Part shown: in pieces, positions 17,185 through 26,116 of the stretch
Layout of the letters: every line of letters starts with the position of its first letter
How positions within the stretch are numbered: the first letter of the stretch is position 1
DNA from: Leifsonia sp040686855
GTDB taxonomy: Bacteria > Actinomycetota > Actinomycetes > Actinomycetales > Microbacteriaceae
NCBI RefSeq assembly: GCF_040686855.1
Contig: NZ_JBFBOG010000003.1
Span: forward strand, 248,001 to 312,000
Length of the DNA stretch: 64,000 nt
Direction of reading: 5' to 3'
The notes under the pieces: model-generated
What the model was told of the DNA's origin: nothing
The model's input: the letters and a program-made list of their open reading frames with translations, nothing else
The model's database searches: none
Translations under genes and position numbers: made by a program

Positions 17185-17754
17185 CTACCGCTCGGACGCG
17201 ATGTCGCGCACGAGCGCGATCAGCTGGTCCACATCCGTCTCGTCGCGCAGCACGGTGTTCGCCGCGGGCAGCAGCGCGGCGTTGTAGTACATCCCGTCGC
17301 CGATCAGCATGACCATCCGTGCGGCCAGCGGATCGCCGACCGCCTCCTCCAGCGCGGCCAGCCAGACGCGCTGGGCGTCGGCGAGCGCGTCGCGGGCACG
17401 CGGGTCTGCGGCCTGGGCGAGCCGCGCGACCGCGACCACGGCGCGCTCGAACCGCGAGTCGGTGGGGATGGAGGTGCGCAGGAAGTAGTCGACCGGTCCC
17501 GCCTCGTCGGCGCGCATCCGCTCGACGTCGTCGGCCAACAGGCCGGCGAAGCGGTCGAGCACCCCGCCGACCAGCGCCTCCTTCGAGGCGAAGTGGTAGA
17601 GCAGGCCGCCCTTCGAGACGCCCGCGCGGGCCGCGACCGCGTCCAGGGTCGCGGCGCGCTCGCTCTGCTCCGCCAGCAGCTCCTCGAAGGCGTCGAGCAC
17701 GCGATCGCGCGCGCTGCGGGAGGAGGCGGGGGAGGCGGACGGGTCGGACGGCAT
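17185..17754 (-). CDS. TetR-family regulator of the adjacent MFS pump
   Basis: About 189 residues with an N-terminal HTH (SARDRVLDAFEELLAEQSER, then VAARAGVSKGGLLYHFASKEALV) and a TetR C-terminal domain ending DVDQLIALVRDIASER. I use the ATG at 17752-17754; a GTG two codons upstream (17760) is equally possible. It is divergent from a DHA2-type drug exporter, and a perfect 28-bp palindrome lies between them. The standard expectation is ligand-relieved repression of both genes. Confidence 0.9.
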   Translation of the reverse strand: MPSDPSASPASSRSARDRVLDAFEELLAEQSERAATLDAVAARAGVSKGGLLYHFASKEALVGGVLDRFAGLLADDVERMRADEAGPVDYFLRTSIPTDSRFERAVVAVARLAQAADPRARDALADAQRVWLAALEEAVGDPLAARMVMLIGDGMYYNAALLPAANTVLRDETDVDQLIALVRDIASER

Positions 17755-17776
17755 GACCACATGCTAGTCGGGCGGC

Positions 17777-17811
17777 TTGCTACTGTACCGTCCAGACGGT
17801 ACAGTAGTCGC
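17777..17811. promoter_or_regulatory. Perfect 28-bp TetR operator inside a leaderless MFS promoter
   Basis: Arms CTACTGTACCGTC (17780-17792) and GACGGTACAGTAG (17795-17807) are perfect complements around a 2-bp centre. Toward the MFS gene, TTGCTA (17777-17782), a 17-bp spacer and TACAGT (17800-17805) form a promoter, with the ATG 6 nt after the -10, so the operator covers the core promoter and the mRNA is probably leaderless. By symmetry the other strand also has TACAGT (17787 to 17782) as a -10 for tetR. Confidence 0.85.
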
Positions 17812-19341
17812 ATGTCCACCACCGCCACCCGTCTGCCCGTCGCCGTCCCGCCCCGGGCCGGCGGTCGTGCGTGGGCGGCGCTCGCGGTGCTCATGCTCCC
17901 GACGCTCCTGGTCTCGGTCGACAACACCGTGCTGAGCTTCGCCCTGCCGTCCATCTCCGAGGCGCTGAAGCCGAGCGCGACCGGGATGCTGTGGATCGTC
18001 GACGTGTACCCGCTCGTCCTCGCCAGCCTGCTCGTCGCGATGGGCAGCCTCGGCGACCGGATCGGCCGCCGTCGTCTCCTGCTCATCGGCGCGACCGGCT
18101 TCGCCGCCGTGTCCGCGGTCGCCGCGTTCGCGCCGAGCGCCGAGCTGCTGATCGGCGCCCGCGCGCTGCTCGGTGTCTTCGGCGCCATGCTCATGCCGTC
18201 GACGCTGTCGCTGCTGCGCAGCGTGTTCCTCGAGCGCGAGCAGCGACGGCTCGCCATCGCCATCTGGGCCGCCGGTTTCGCGGCGGGTTCCGCTCTCGGG
18301 CCGATCGTCGGCGGCGTGCTGCTGGAGCACTTCTGGTGGGGGTCCGTCTTCCTGCTCGCGGTGCCCGTCCTCATCCCGCTGCTCGTGCTCGCGCCGCTGC
18401 TGGTGCGGGAGTCCCGCGACCCGGAGCCGGGGCCGGTGGATGCGCCGGGCATCGTGCTCTCGCTGCTCACCATGGCGCCGGTGGTCTACGGCATCAAGAC
18501 GCTCGCCGTGGACGGGTTCTCGCTCGTCGCCGTGGTCGCCATCCTGGTCGGGGTCGCCTCGGGAGCCCTGTTCGTGCGCCGCCAGCTGCGGCGACCGATC
18601 CCGATGCTCGACATGCGGCTGTTCACGCGTCCCGCCTTCAGCGGCGCGGTCGTCGTCAACCTCCTGAGCGTGGTGTCGCTGGTCGGCTTCCTGTTCTTCG
18701 TCTCGCAGCACCTGCAGCTCGTGATCGGGTTGACGCCGCTGCAGTCGGGCCTCGTGCTGCTGCCGGGGCTGCTGACGATGATCGTCGCGGGTCTCGTCGT
18801 GGTGCCGATCGCGCGGCGCAACCGTCCGGGCGTGGTGATCGCGGGCGGCCTGACGCTGTCGGCGGCGGGCTACCTGCTGGTCGCGCTGACCGGCGGCGGC
18901 GCACCGTGGAGCGTGCTGCTCGCGTCCTTCGTGCTGCTCGGAGCCGGCATCGGCGCCGCCGAGACCGTGTCGAACGAGCTCGTGATCTCGACCGCGCCGG
19001 CGGCGAAGGCGGGTGCCGCGTCCGCTGTGTCGGAGACGGCGTACGAGCTGGGCGCAGTGCTCGGCACGGCGACCCTCGGGACGCTCATCACCGCGTCCTA
19101 CCGCGCAGCGCTCGTCGTGCCGGCCGGCCTGACGTCCGCGCAGGCGGATGCGGCGGGGGAGACGCTGGGCGGGGCCGTGTCCGTCGCGGACGGGCTGCCC
19201 GCTCCGCTCGCCGAGCAGCTGCTCACCTCGGCGCGCGCGGCGTTCGACAGCGGTGTCGGCGTCACCGCCGTCATCGGCGTCGGACTGGTGGCGACCGCCG
19301 CAGTCGTGGCGCTGGTCACCCTGCGTCGCGTCCGCTCCTGA
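17812..19341 (+). CDS. MFS drug exporter, DHA2 (14-TM) type
   Basis: A 509-residue major facilitator with about 14 predicted helices. Typical DHA2 signatures are VSVDNTVLSFALPSI in TM1, the MGSLGDRIGRRRLLLIG loop between TM2 and TM3, and GARALLGVFGAMLMPSTLSLLR (TM4/motif region), followed by IWAAGFAAGSALGPIVGG (motif C of antiporters). It probably expels cationic or amphiphilic drugs by proton antiport; the substrate is not predictable. The ATG at 17812 lies 4 bp after a TetR operator with no Shine-Dalgarno, so a leaderless transcript repressed by the divergent TetR is likely. Confidence 0.92.
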   Translation: MSTTATRLPVAVPPRAGGRAWAALAVLMLPTLLVSVDNTVLSFALPSISEALKPSATGMLWIVDVYPLVLASLLVAMGSLGDRIGRRRLLLIGATGFAAVSAVAAFAPSAELLIGARALLGVFGAMLMPSTLSLLRSVFLEREQRRLAIAIWAAGFAAGSALGPIVGGVLLEHFWWGSVFLLAVPVLIPLLVLAPLLVRESRDPEPGPVDAPGIVLSLLTMAPVVYGIKTLAVDGFSLVAVVAILVGVASGALFVRRQLRRPIPMLDMRLFTRPAFSGAVVVNLLSVVSLVGFLFFVSQHLQLVIGLTPLQSGLVLLPGLLTMIVAGLVVVPIARRNRPGVVIAGGLTLSAAGYLLVALTGGGAPWSVLLASFVLLGAGIGAAETVSNELVISTAPAAKAGAASAVSETAYELGAVLGTATLGTLITASYRAALVVPAGLTSAQADAAGETLGGAVSVADGLPAPLAEQLLTSARAAFDSGVGVTAVIGVGLVATAAVVALVTLRRVRS

Positions 19342-19414
19342 CGGGCGGCGCGGCGGTCGTGCGGCGATAGGGTGGCTGTACCGGATCCGCCCATCGAACC
19401 AGCGCAGGAGTGCC

Positions 19415-20470
19415 ATGTCCCGTTCCGTCAAGCTCGCCGTCATCCCGGGTGACGGGATCGGTCCGGAGGTCATCGCCGAGGCGGTGAAGGTGCTGGATGC
19501 GGTCACCGCCGGCAGCGACCTGACGTTCGAGAAGACGCGCTTCTCGCTCGGCGCCGACCGCTACCTCGCGACCGGCGACGTGCTCACGGACGACGACCTG
19601 GCGGCCATCTCCGGCCACGACGCGATCCTGCTCGGCGCGGTCGGCGGGAAGCCCGGCGACCCGCGGCTGGCGGGAGCGAACATCGAGCGCGGGCTCCTGC
19701 TGAAGCTGCGGTTCTCGCTCGACCACTACGTCAACCTGCGTCCGACCACGCTCTTCCCCGGCATCGCGAGCCCGCTCGCCGAACCGGGTGAGGTCGACTT
19801 CGTCGTGGTCCGCGAGGGCACCGAGGGCCCGTACGTCGGCAACGGGGGAGCGATCCGCCAGGGCACGCCGCACGAGATCGCCAACGAGGTCTCGGTCAAC
19901 ACCGCGTACGGGGTCGAGCGCGTCGTCCGCTACGCCTTCGACCAGGCCGAGCAGCGCCGCAAGAAGCTGACGCTGGTGCACAAGACGAACGTCCTGACCT
20001 TCGCGGGCTCGCTGTGGAAGCGGATCGTGGACGCGGTGGCCGCCGAGCATCCCGACGTCGCGGTCGACTACCTGCACGTGGACGCGGCGACCATCTTCCT
20101 CGTCACGGATCCTGCTAGATTCGATGTGATCGTCACGGACAACCTCTTCGGCGACATCCTCACCGACCTCGCGGCCGCGATCAGCGGCGGCATCGGGCTG
20201 GCGGCCTCGGGCAACATCAACCCGGCCGGGGCCTTCCCGAGCATGTTCGAACCGGTTCACGGATCGGCCCCCGACATCGCCGGCCAGCAGAAGGCCGACC
20301 CCACCGCCGCGATCCTCTCCACGGCGCTCCTGCTCCGCCACCTGGGCGAGCCCGAGCTCGCCGGGCGGATCGAGTCCGCGGTGACCGCCGACCTCGCCGC
20401 CCGCACGGGCGCTGTGCGAACGACCGCCGAGATCGGCGACGCGATCGCCGCCCGAGTGGCGCAGAATTGA
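19415..20470 (+). CDS. leuB: 3-isopropylmalate dehydrogenase
   Basis: A 351-residue member of the isocitrate/isopropylmalate dehydrogenase family, acting in leucine synthesis. Motifs include AVIPGDGIGPEVIAEAVKVL at the N-terminus, LGAVGGKPGDPR, the substrate Arg cluster (LLKLRFSLDHYVNLRP), the metal Asp in DNLFGDILTDLAAAISGGIG, and MFEPVHGSAPDIAGQ for NAD binding. The ATG has CAGGAG 4-5 nt upstream. ilvE follows 25 bp downstream and is probably cotranscribed. Confidence 0.96.
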   Translation: MSRSVKLAVIPGDGIGPEVIAEAVKVLDAVTAGSDLTFEKTRFSLGADRYLATGDVLTDDDLAAISGHDAILLGAVGGKPGDPRLAGANIERGLLLKLRFSLDHYVNLRPTTLFPGIASPLAEPGEVDFVVVREGTEGPYVGNGGAIRQGTPHEIANEVSVNTAYGVERVVRYAFDQAEQRRKKLTLVHKTNVLTFAGSLWKRIVDAVAAEHPDVAVDYLHVDAATIFLVTDPARFDVIVTDNLFGDILTDLAAAISGGIGLAASGNINPAGAFPSMFEPVHGSAPDIAGQQKADPTAAILSTALLLRHLGEPELAGRIESAVTADLAARTGAVRTTAEIGDAIAARVAQN

Positions 20471-20495
20471 ATCACCCGTCGCATAAAGGACTGTC

Positions 20496-21626
20496 ATGAC
20501 CTCGACCAGCATCTCCCTCACCAACGGACCCACCGAGACCTCCGGCCTGCTCTGGAACGTCAGCCGCAACGAGGCCGCCCGCGAGGCGGCGGAGCGCGCC
20601 GAGATCCTCGCGAACCCGGGCTTCGGCAACTACTTCACCGACCACATGGTCGACATCTGCTGGTCGGCGAAGGGCGGCTGGCACCGCCCGCGCGTCTCGC
20701 CGTACGGCCCGATCTCCCTGGAGCCCTCGGCCGCGGTGTTCCACTACGCGCAGGAGATCTTCGAGGGCCTGAAGGCGTACCGCCATGAGGACGGCTCGAT
20801 CTGGACCTTCCGTCCGGAGGCCAACGCCGCCCGCATGCAGCGCTCGGCCTACCGCCTGGCGCTGCCGGAGCTGCCGGTGGAGCACTTCCTCGACTCGCTC
20901 AAGCAGCTCGTCGCGGTCGACGGAGACTGGGTACCGGATGCGCCGGAGACGAGCCTCTACCTGCGTCCCTTCATGTTCGCCAAGGAGGCTTTCCTCGGCG
21001 TCCGCCCGGCCAACAAGGTCGCGTACTACCTGATCGCGAGCCCCGCCGGCGCGTACTTCCCGAGCGGCGTGGCCCCCGTGTCCATCTGGCTGTCGGACCG
21101 CTGGTCGCGCGCCGGCAAGGGCGGCACCGGTGCGGCGAAGACCGGCGGCAACTACGCCTCCAGCCTCCTGCCGCAGGCCGAGGCCTACGAGCACGGCTGC
21201 GCGCAGGTGCTGTTCCTCGACTCGGTCGAGGGCAAGTACCTGGAGGAGCTGGGCGGCATGAACGTGGTGCTCGTCTACAAGGACGGCACGCTCGTCACTC
21301 CGGAGTCCGACAGCATCCTCGAGGGCATCACGCTCGACTCGGTGCTGCAGCTCGCCCGCGACCGCGGCCACAAGGTGGAGCGCCGCAAGGTGACGATCGA
21401 CGAGTGGCGCGACGGAGTCGAGTCTGGCGACATCGTCGAGGTGTTCGCCTGCGGCACGGCCGCGGTGATCACGCCGATCGGCGAGTTGAAGTCCGACACC
21501 TTCACCGTCGGCGACATCACCGCGCCTCCCGGCGAGCTGACCATGTCCCTGCGCCAGGAGCTGACCGACATCCAGTACGGCCGCGAGCGCGACCGCCACA
21601 ACTGGATGTACCGCCTGGACGCGTAA
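20496..21626 (+). CDS. ilvE: Branched-chain amino acid aminotransferase
   Basis: A 376-residue fold-type IV PLP enzyme that transaminates the keto acids of leucine, isoleucine and valine. It is the actinobacterial long form. VFHYAQEIFEGLKAYR holds substrate contacts, the PLP-binding Lys is in GGNYASSLLPQ with preceding AAKTGG, and LEELGGMNVVLVYKDGTLVTP and ITLDSVLQLARDRG match IlvE. The ATG follows AAAGGA with suitable spacing. It lies 25 bp after leuB; a large hairpin follows at 21641. Confidence 0.96.
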   Translation: MTSTSISLTNGPTETSGLLWNVSRNEAAREAAERAEILANPGFGNYFTDHMVDICWSAKGGWHRPRVSPYGPISLEPSAAVFHYAQEIFEGLKAYRHEDGSIWTFRPEANAARMQRSAYRLALPELPVEHFLDSLKQLVAVDGDWVPDAPETSLYLRPFMFAKEAFLGVRPANKVAYYLIASPAGAYFPSGVAPVSIWLSDRWSRAGKGGTGAAKTGGNYASSLLPQAEAYEHGCAQVLFLDSVEGKYLEELGGMNVVLVYKDGTLVTPESDSILEGITLDSVLQLARDRGHKVERRKVTIDEWRDGVESGDIVEVFACGTAAVITPIGELKSDTFTVGDITAPPGELTMSLRQELTDIQYGRERDRHNWMYRLDA

Positions 21627-21640
21627 GCGCGCGACTGCCT

Positions 21641-21728
21641 GAAAGGGAGGAGTTCTCGGCCACCTCGGCCGCGAACTCCTCCCTTTCCGCGCATCCAGCG
21701 GCGCGTCCTACCTGATCTCCTCCCTTTC
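21641..21728 (+). terminator. 15-bp hairpin with an additional arm copy after ilvE
   Basis: Arm GAAAGGGAGGAGTTC (21641-21655) is perfectly complementary to 21673-21687, with a 17-nt loop that contains a further GGCC...GGCC pairing. A second copy of most of the 3' arm (CTCCTCCCTTTC) occurs at 21717-21728, just upstream of the next gene's promoter. The hairpin probably ends the leuB-ilvE transcript; the spare arm could form an alternative pairing. Confidence 0.65.
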
Positions 21729-21751
21729 GCACGCGCGGCTAGCATCGAGGC

Positions 21752-22624
21752 ATGGGTGACGTGGTGTTCGCGGTCGTCGGTCCGGGGGCGGTCGGCGGGT
21801 TGTTCGCGTGGCTGCTGCAGAGGTCGGGGGAGGAGGTCGTCGCCGTCGGACGCCCGGCGACGGTAGCGGCCATCCGGCGCGACGGCATCGAGGTGCGGAG
21901 CGCGACGTTCGGCGACGGCGTCCAGCGGGTGCGCGCCGCGACGGAGGTGCCGGAGGGCGCGAGCGTCATCCTCGCCACGAAAGCGTACGGGCTGGCGGAT
22001 GTGCTCCCCGGCATCGTCGCCGCGCGCCCGGCCGAGGTGATCTCGTTCCTCAACGGAGTCGAGCACATGGAGCCGCTGCGGGCCGCGCTGCCCGGCGTCC
22101 CGGTCGCGGGCGCGTCGGTCGCGGTGTCGGCACTGCGCGCCTCGCCGACGGTCATCGACCACCGCAGCCCGTTCGTCCGCATCGAGGCGCCGGAGGCCGC
22201 GGTCGGGTTCGCGTCCGTGCGGGCGCTGACGGATGCCGGGCCGAGCGTCCGGGTCGGCGGCACCGAGGCGGAGGTGCTGTGGGCGAAGTTCCGCCTGCTC
22301 GCATCCCTCGCGCTGCTCACGTCGTACTGGCGGCAGCCGGCCGGCGCGGCGCTCAGCGAGGACCCGGAGCTGACCGAGGCCGTCGTCTCCGAGGTGGTCG
22401 CCTGCTCGGCGGCGGAGGGTGTCCCGGCCTCCGAGCTGGACCTCGTACGCGCCCTGCGGAGCGTTCCGGGCGGGATGCGCACGTCCCTTCAGGAGGATCT
22501 GGCGGCCGGCGCCCCGAGCGAGCTGGACGCCCTCGGCGGCGCGCTGGTCCGGATCGGCGAGCGGCACGGGATCGCGATGCCGGCGATCGACCGCATCGTC
22601 GCGACCCTGGGTGCTCCCGACTGA
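21752..22624 (+). CDS. Ketopantoate reductase family protein
   Basis: A 290-residue PanE/ApbA-family oxidoreductase. The N-terminus has a Rossmann motif VVGPGAVGGLFAWLLQRSG, followed by VILATKAYGLADVLP (catalytic-Lys region) and FLNGVEHMEPLRAALP. The C-terminal helical domain has SLQEDLAAGAPSELDALGGALVRIGERHG, matching the SMxQDL...EID pattern of the family. It may be ketopantoate reductase for pantothenate synthesis or a paralogue of unknown substrate, so no symbol is given. The ATG lies 6 nt after TAGCAT (leaderless pattern). Confidence 0.85.
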   Translation: MGDVVFAVVGPGAVGGLFAWLLQRSGEEVVAVGRPATVAAIRRDGIEVRSATFGDGVQRVRAATEVPEGASVILATKAYGLADVLPGIVAARPAEVISFLNGVEHMEPLRAALPGVPVAGASVAVSALRASPTVIDHRSPFVRIEAPEAAVGFASVRALTDAGPSVRVGGTEAEVLWAKFRLLASLALLTSYWRQPAGAALSEDPELTEAVVSEVVACSAAEGVPASELDLVRALRSVPGGMRTSLQEDLAAGAPSELDALGGALVRIGERHGIAMPAIDRIVATLGAPD

Positions 22625-22690
22625 GATGCGGCGTCCCGCTGCGGGATGCGCTGCGCCGGCCGTGGCGCCCACGGGGCTAGGCTCGACTCC

Positions 22691-23476
22691 GTGAAGATCG
22701 CACGTTTCAGCCACACCCGCGAGGGGTCGACGACCCCCGTCATCGACTACGGCATCGTCGACGAGGACGCCCTCGTCGTGCTCGCCGGCGATCCGATGTT
22801 CGTCGGGTTCGAGACCACCGGGGAGCGCGTCCCGCTCGGCAAGGTCGGCGCGCTGCTGGCGCCGGTCATCCCGCGGTCGAAGGTCGTGGCGGTCGGCAAG
22901 AACTACCGCGACCACGCCGCCGAGATGGGCGGGGAGGCGCCGGGGGAGCCGCTGCTGTTCCTCAAGCCCAACACCGCCGTCATCGGGCTGGGCGACGCCA
23001 TCATCCAGCCGCCGCAGTCCGAGCGCGTCGACTACGAAGGCGAGCTCGCGGTCATCATCGGGAAGATCGCACGCAATGTGAGCGCCGAGGACGCGGCCGA
23101 CCACATCTTCGGCTACACCGTCGCCAACGACGTCACCGCCCGCGACCTGCAGGAGAAGGACGGCCAGTGGACGCGCGCGAAGGGCTTCGACACCTTCTGC
23201 CCGCTCGGGCCGGTCATCGAGACCGAGCTGGCTCCGGATGCCGTGCTGCGCACCCGCCTCAATGGCGAGCTCAAGCAGGAGGCGCCGATCTCGGATATGG
23301 TCCACGACATCCCGTCGATCATCGCGTACGCGTCGAGCGTGTTCACGCTGCTGCCGGGCGACGTCATCCTCACCGGGACGCCGGCGGGGATCGGGCCGAT
23401 GAAGCCCGGCGACACCGTCGAGGTCGAGGTGGACGGCGTGGGGTCGCTCGTCAACCCGGTGCGCGCCCCGAAGTAG
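22691..23476 (+). CDS. Fumarylacetoacetate hydrolase-family protein
   Basis: A 261-residue FAH-domain enzyme. A short N-terminal domain (KIARFSHTREGS) leads into VVAVGKNYRDHAAEMGG, the metal-binding YEGELAVIIGK (two Glu ligands) with Asp in GYTVANDVTARDLQ, and LLPGDVILTGTPAGIGPMKPGDTVEVEVDG. Such stand-alone actinobacterial FAH proteins are acylpyruvate or oxaloacetate-type hydrolases or decarboxylases; the substrate is not fixed. The start is GTG at 22691, 7 nt after TAGGCT, with no ribosome site. gltX follows 40 bp later. Confidence 0.88.
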   Translation: MKIARFSHTREGSTTPVIDYGIVDEDALVVLAGDPMFVGFETTGERVPLGKVGALLAPVIPRSKVVAVGKNYRDHAAEMGGEAPGEPLLFLKPNTAVIGLGDAIIQPPQSERVDYEGELAVIIGKIARNVSAEDAADHIFGYTVANDVTARDLQEKDGQWTRAKGFDTFCPLGPVIETELAPDAVLRTRLNGELKQEAPISDMVHDIPSIIAYASSVFTLLPGDVILTGTPAGIGPMKPGDTVEVEVDGVGSLVNPVRAPK

Positions 23477-23516
23477 GCGGCAGTGAACCGGGCCTCCCCG
23501 GTAGGATCGAAGACGT

Positions 23517-25034
23517 ATGTCTGACTCCATCGCTCACCCCTTCTCCGAGGCCACCGGCGCCGATGTGCGCGTGCGCTTCTGCCCGTCGCCCACCGGGACG
23601 CCGCACGTCGGCCTCATCCGCACGGCGCTGTTCAACTGGGCGTACGCCCGGCACACCGGCGGCAAGCTGATCTTCCGCATCGAGGACACCGACGCGGCGC
23701 GCGACAGCGAGGAGAGCTACCAGCTGATCCTCGAAGCGCTCCGCTGGCTGCGGCTCGACTGGGACGAGGGGATCGACGTCGGCGGCCCCGACGGCCCCTA
23801 CCGGCAGTCGCAGCGCTACGACATCTACCGCGACCTCATCGAGCGGCTGAAGGAGTCCGGCCACATCTACGAGAGCTTCGCCACGGCGGAGGAGATCGAG
23901 GCGCGCAACATCTCGCTCGGCCGCGACCCGAAGCTCGGATACGACAACTTCGAGCGCGACCTCACGGACGAGCAGAAGGCGGCGTACCGCGCCGAGGGCC
24001 GCGAGCCCGCGCTGCGCCTGCGCGTGCCGGACGACGACCTCAGCTTCGACGACCTCGTCCGCGGCGAGATCACCTTCAAGGCCGGCTCGTTCAGCGACTT
24101 CGTCGTGGTGCGCCCCAACGGCCACCCGCTCTACACCTTCGTGAACCCGGTGGACGACGCGCTCATGGGCATCACCCACGTGCTCCGCGGCGAGGACCTG
24201 CTGTCCTCCACCCCGCGCCAGATCGCGCTGTATCACGCGCTCATCGACGCCGGAGTGACCACCTTCGTCCCGCGCTTCGGGCACCTCCCGTACGTCATGG
24301 GCGAGGGCAACAAGAAGCTCTCCAAGCGCGACCCCGAGTCGAACCTCTTCCACCACCGCGACCGGGGTTTCATCCCCGAGGGCCTGGTGAACTACCTGGC
24401 GCTGCTCGGCTGGTCGCTCACCCACGACCGCGACGTGTTCTCGCTGTCCGAGATGGTCGCCGCCTTCGACGTGAAGGATGTGAACCCCAATCCGGCCCGC
24501 TTCGACCTCAAGAAGGCCGAGTCGATCAACGGCGACCACATCCGCCTGCTCGACGTGGCGGACTTCACCGAGCGCACCATCCCGTACCTGGCGGCCGCCG
24601 GCGTCGTGGAGGAGCCGCTGACGCCCGCGCAGCACGACGTGCTCGCGCAGGCCGCGCCGCTCGTGCAGGAGCGCGTGCAACTCCTCGGTGAGACGCCGGG
24701 GATGCTGGGCTTCCTTTTCACTGACGCGGCATCGCTCACGATCGAGGACGACGCACGCGCCTCGCTGCCGGACAACGCCGGCGAGGTGCTGGCCGCGTCC
24801 CTCGGCGCCCTCGAGCTGGTGCCCGAGGCGGAGTGGACGCACGACGCGATCGAGGCGGCGCTGCGCGATGCACTCGTGGAGGGCCTGGGCCTCAAGCCGC
24901 GCGTGGCCTTCGGCCCGCTCCGCGTCGCGATCTCCGGCCGCCGGGTGTCGCCGCCGTTGTTCGAGTCGATGCAGATCCTCGGCAAGGCCGAGACCATCGC
25001 CCGCCTCGACCGGCTGTCGGCGGCGCTGGGGTAG
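23517..25034 (+). CDS. gltX: Glutamyl-tRNA synthetase
   Basis: A 505-residue class I aminoacyl-tRNA synthetase. The HIGH-type motif appears as FCPSPTGTPHVGLIRTALFN, and the KMSKS equivalent is KLSKRD (in GEGNKKLSKRDPESN). The C-terminal anticodon-binding domain is complete. In bacteria without GlnRS this enzyme often also charges tRNA-Gln for amidation; a tRNA-Gln gene lies 1 kb downstream. The ATG at 23517 is 9 nt after TAGGAT, so the leader is very short. Confidence 0.97.
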   Translation: MSDSIAHPFSEATGADVRVRFCPSPTGTPHVGLIRTALFNWAYARHTGGKLIFRIEDTDAARDSEESYQLILEALRWLRLDWDEGIDVGGPDGPYRQSQRYDIYRDLIERLKESGHIYESFATAEEIEARNISLGRDPKLGYDNFERDLTDEQKAAYRAEGREPALRLRVPDDDLSFDDLVRGEITFKAGSFSDFVVVRPNGHPLYTFVNPVDDALMGITHVLRGEDLLSSTPRQIALYHALIDAGVTTFVPRFGHLPYVMGEGNKKLSKRDPESNLFHHRDRGFIPEGLVNYLALLGWSLTHDRDVFSLSEMVAAFDVKDVNPNPARFDLKKAESINGDHIRLLDVADFTERTIPYLAAAGVVEEPLTPAQHDVLAQAAPLVQERVQLLGETPGMLGFLFTDAASLTIEDDARASLPDNAGEVLAASLGALELVPEAEWTHDAIEAALRDALVEGLGLKPRVAFGPLRVAISGRRVSPPLFESMQILGKAETIARLDRLSAALG

Positions 25035-25038
25035 CGGC

Positions 25039-25980
25039 GTGAGCGGGGAGTCGTTCGAGGTCGTCGTCATCGGCGGGGGACCGGCCGGACTGTCGGCCGC
25101 CCTCAATCTCGCGCGGGCGCGGCGGCGTGTGCTCGTCGTGGACGGCAACCGTCCCCGGCACGCGGCGACCCTGCGCGCGCACGGCTTCGTCACGCGTGAC
25201 GGCATCTCGCCGCTGGAGCTGCGCCGCCTCGGCCGCGAGGAGGTCGACGCGTACGAGAACGCCGCGGTGGTGTTCGCGCAGGTCGGCGCCGTGGAGCTCG
25301 AGGGCGACGGCTTCCGTGTCACCGGGCGCGGGGTGCGCGGCGGGGCGGATGTCGACGTCCGGGCCGACGCGGTGGTCATCGCGACGGGTGTCTCGGAGAT
25401 GATGCCCGCCATCCCGAGCCTCCGCGCCTATTACGGCACGCAGCTGCACAGCTGCGTCGAGTGCGACGGCTACGAGACCGCGGATCAGCCGCTCGCGCTG
25501 ATCGGCGAGACCTCCGACCTGGCCGAGCGCGCCCTCCTGCTCACCCAGTGGACCGACGATCTGATCGTCTTCACGAACGCGGCCGAGGTCGTCGACGCGG
25601 AGGAGGAGCGGATGCTCGCTCAGCTCGGCGTGACGGTCGAGCGCCGCCCGATCGACGATGTCGTGGGGGAGAAGGGCGTGCTGACCGGCGTGCGCCTGAC
25701 GGACGGCACGGTGATCGAGCGGGCGCGCGGCTTCCTCCGACCGGTGTGGTCGCCCCAGCTCTCGTTCGCCGACGCTCTGGACCTCGACCGCGACTCCGAC
25801 GGTTACCTGGTGACCGACGCACAGGGCCGCACGTCCGTCCCCGGCGTCTACGCGGCGGGCGAGACGACGGCACCCGGGCCGCAGCAGCTCATCGTCGCCG
25901 CCGGCTCGGGCGCGGTGGTCGCGGCGGCCGTCAACCGCGACCTCATCGGACTGTCGCTGGACGGGGCCGCCGTTTTGTAG
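25039..25980 (+). CDS. Thioredoxin reductase-like FAD oxidoreductase
   Basis: A 313-residue pyridine-nucleotide disulfide oxidoreductase of the low-molecular-weight TrxR type. The FAD motif VVIGGGPAGLSAALNLARA is at residues 9-27 and the redox-active pair is present as SCVECDGY (Cys139 and Cys142, a CxxC in the TrxR position). The second Rossmann segment (PLALIGETSDLAERALL) has GET in place of the usual GxGxxG, which weakens the NADPH-binding call. The C-terminal FAD signature is VPGVYAAGETTAPGPQQLIVAAGSGA. Only 4 nt separate the gltX stop from this GTG, so the two are probably cotranscribed. The partner protein is unknown. Confidence 0.85.
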   Translation: MSGESFEVVVIGGGPAGLSAALNLARARRRVLVVDGNRPRHAATLRAHGFVTRDGISPLELRRLGREEVDAYENAAVVFAQVGAVELEGDGFRVTGRGVRGGADVDVRADAVVIATGVSEMMPAIPSLRAYYGTQLHSCVECDGYETADQPLALIGETSDLAERALLLTQWTDDLIVFTNAAEVVDAEEERMLAQLGVTVERRPIDDVVGEKGVLTGVRLTDGTVIERARGFLRPVWSPQLSFADALDLDRDSDGYLVTDAQGRTSVPGVYAAGETTAPGPQQLIVAAGSGAVVAAAVNRDLIGLSLDGAAVL

Positions 25981-26037
25981 TCCGGCCCGCGCGTAGGCTA
26001 GAGTTGTTTCTCGTGCCCGGGCCGCGGTTCGGAGCAG

Positions 26038-26109
26038 TGGGGTATGGTGTAATTGGCAACACGGCTGATTCTGGTTCAGTTGTTCTTGGTTCGAGTCCAG
26101 GTACCCCAG
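26038..26109 (+). tRNA. tRNA-Gln (anticodon CUG)
   Basis: A 72-nt cloverleaf folds from 26038 to 26109. The acceptor TGGGGTA pairs with TACCCCA, the D arm is GTGT/ACAC, the anticodon stem is GCTGA/TCAGT around loop TTCTGGT with CTG at positions 34-36, and the T arm is CTTGG/CCAGG with loop TTCGAGT. CCA is not encoded. TAGGCT (25994-25999) or TAGAGT (25999-26004) upstream may be the -10 box. A Rho-independent terminator follows within 10 bp. Confidence 0.95.
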
Positions 26110-26116
26110 CAGTGAA

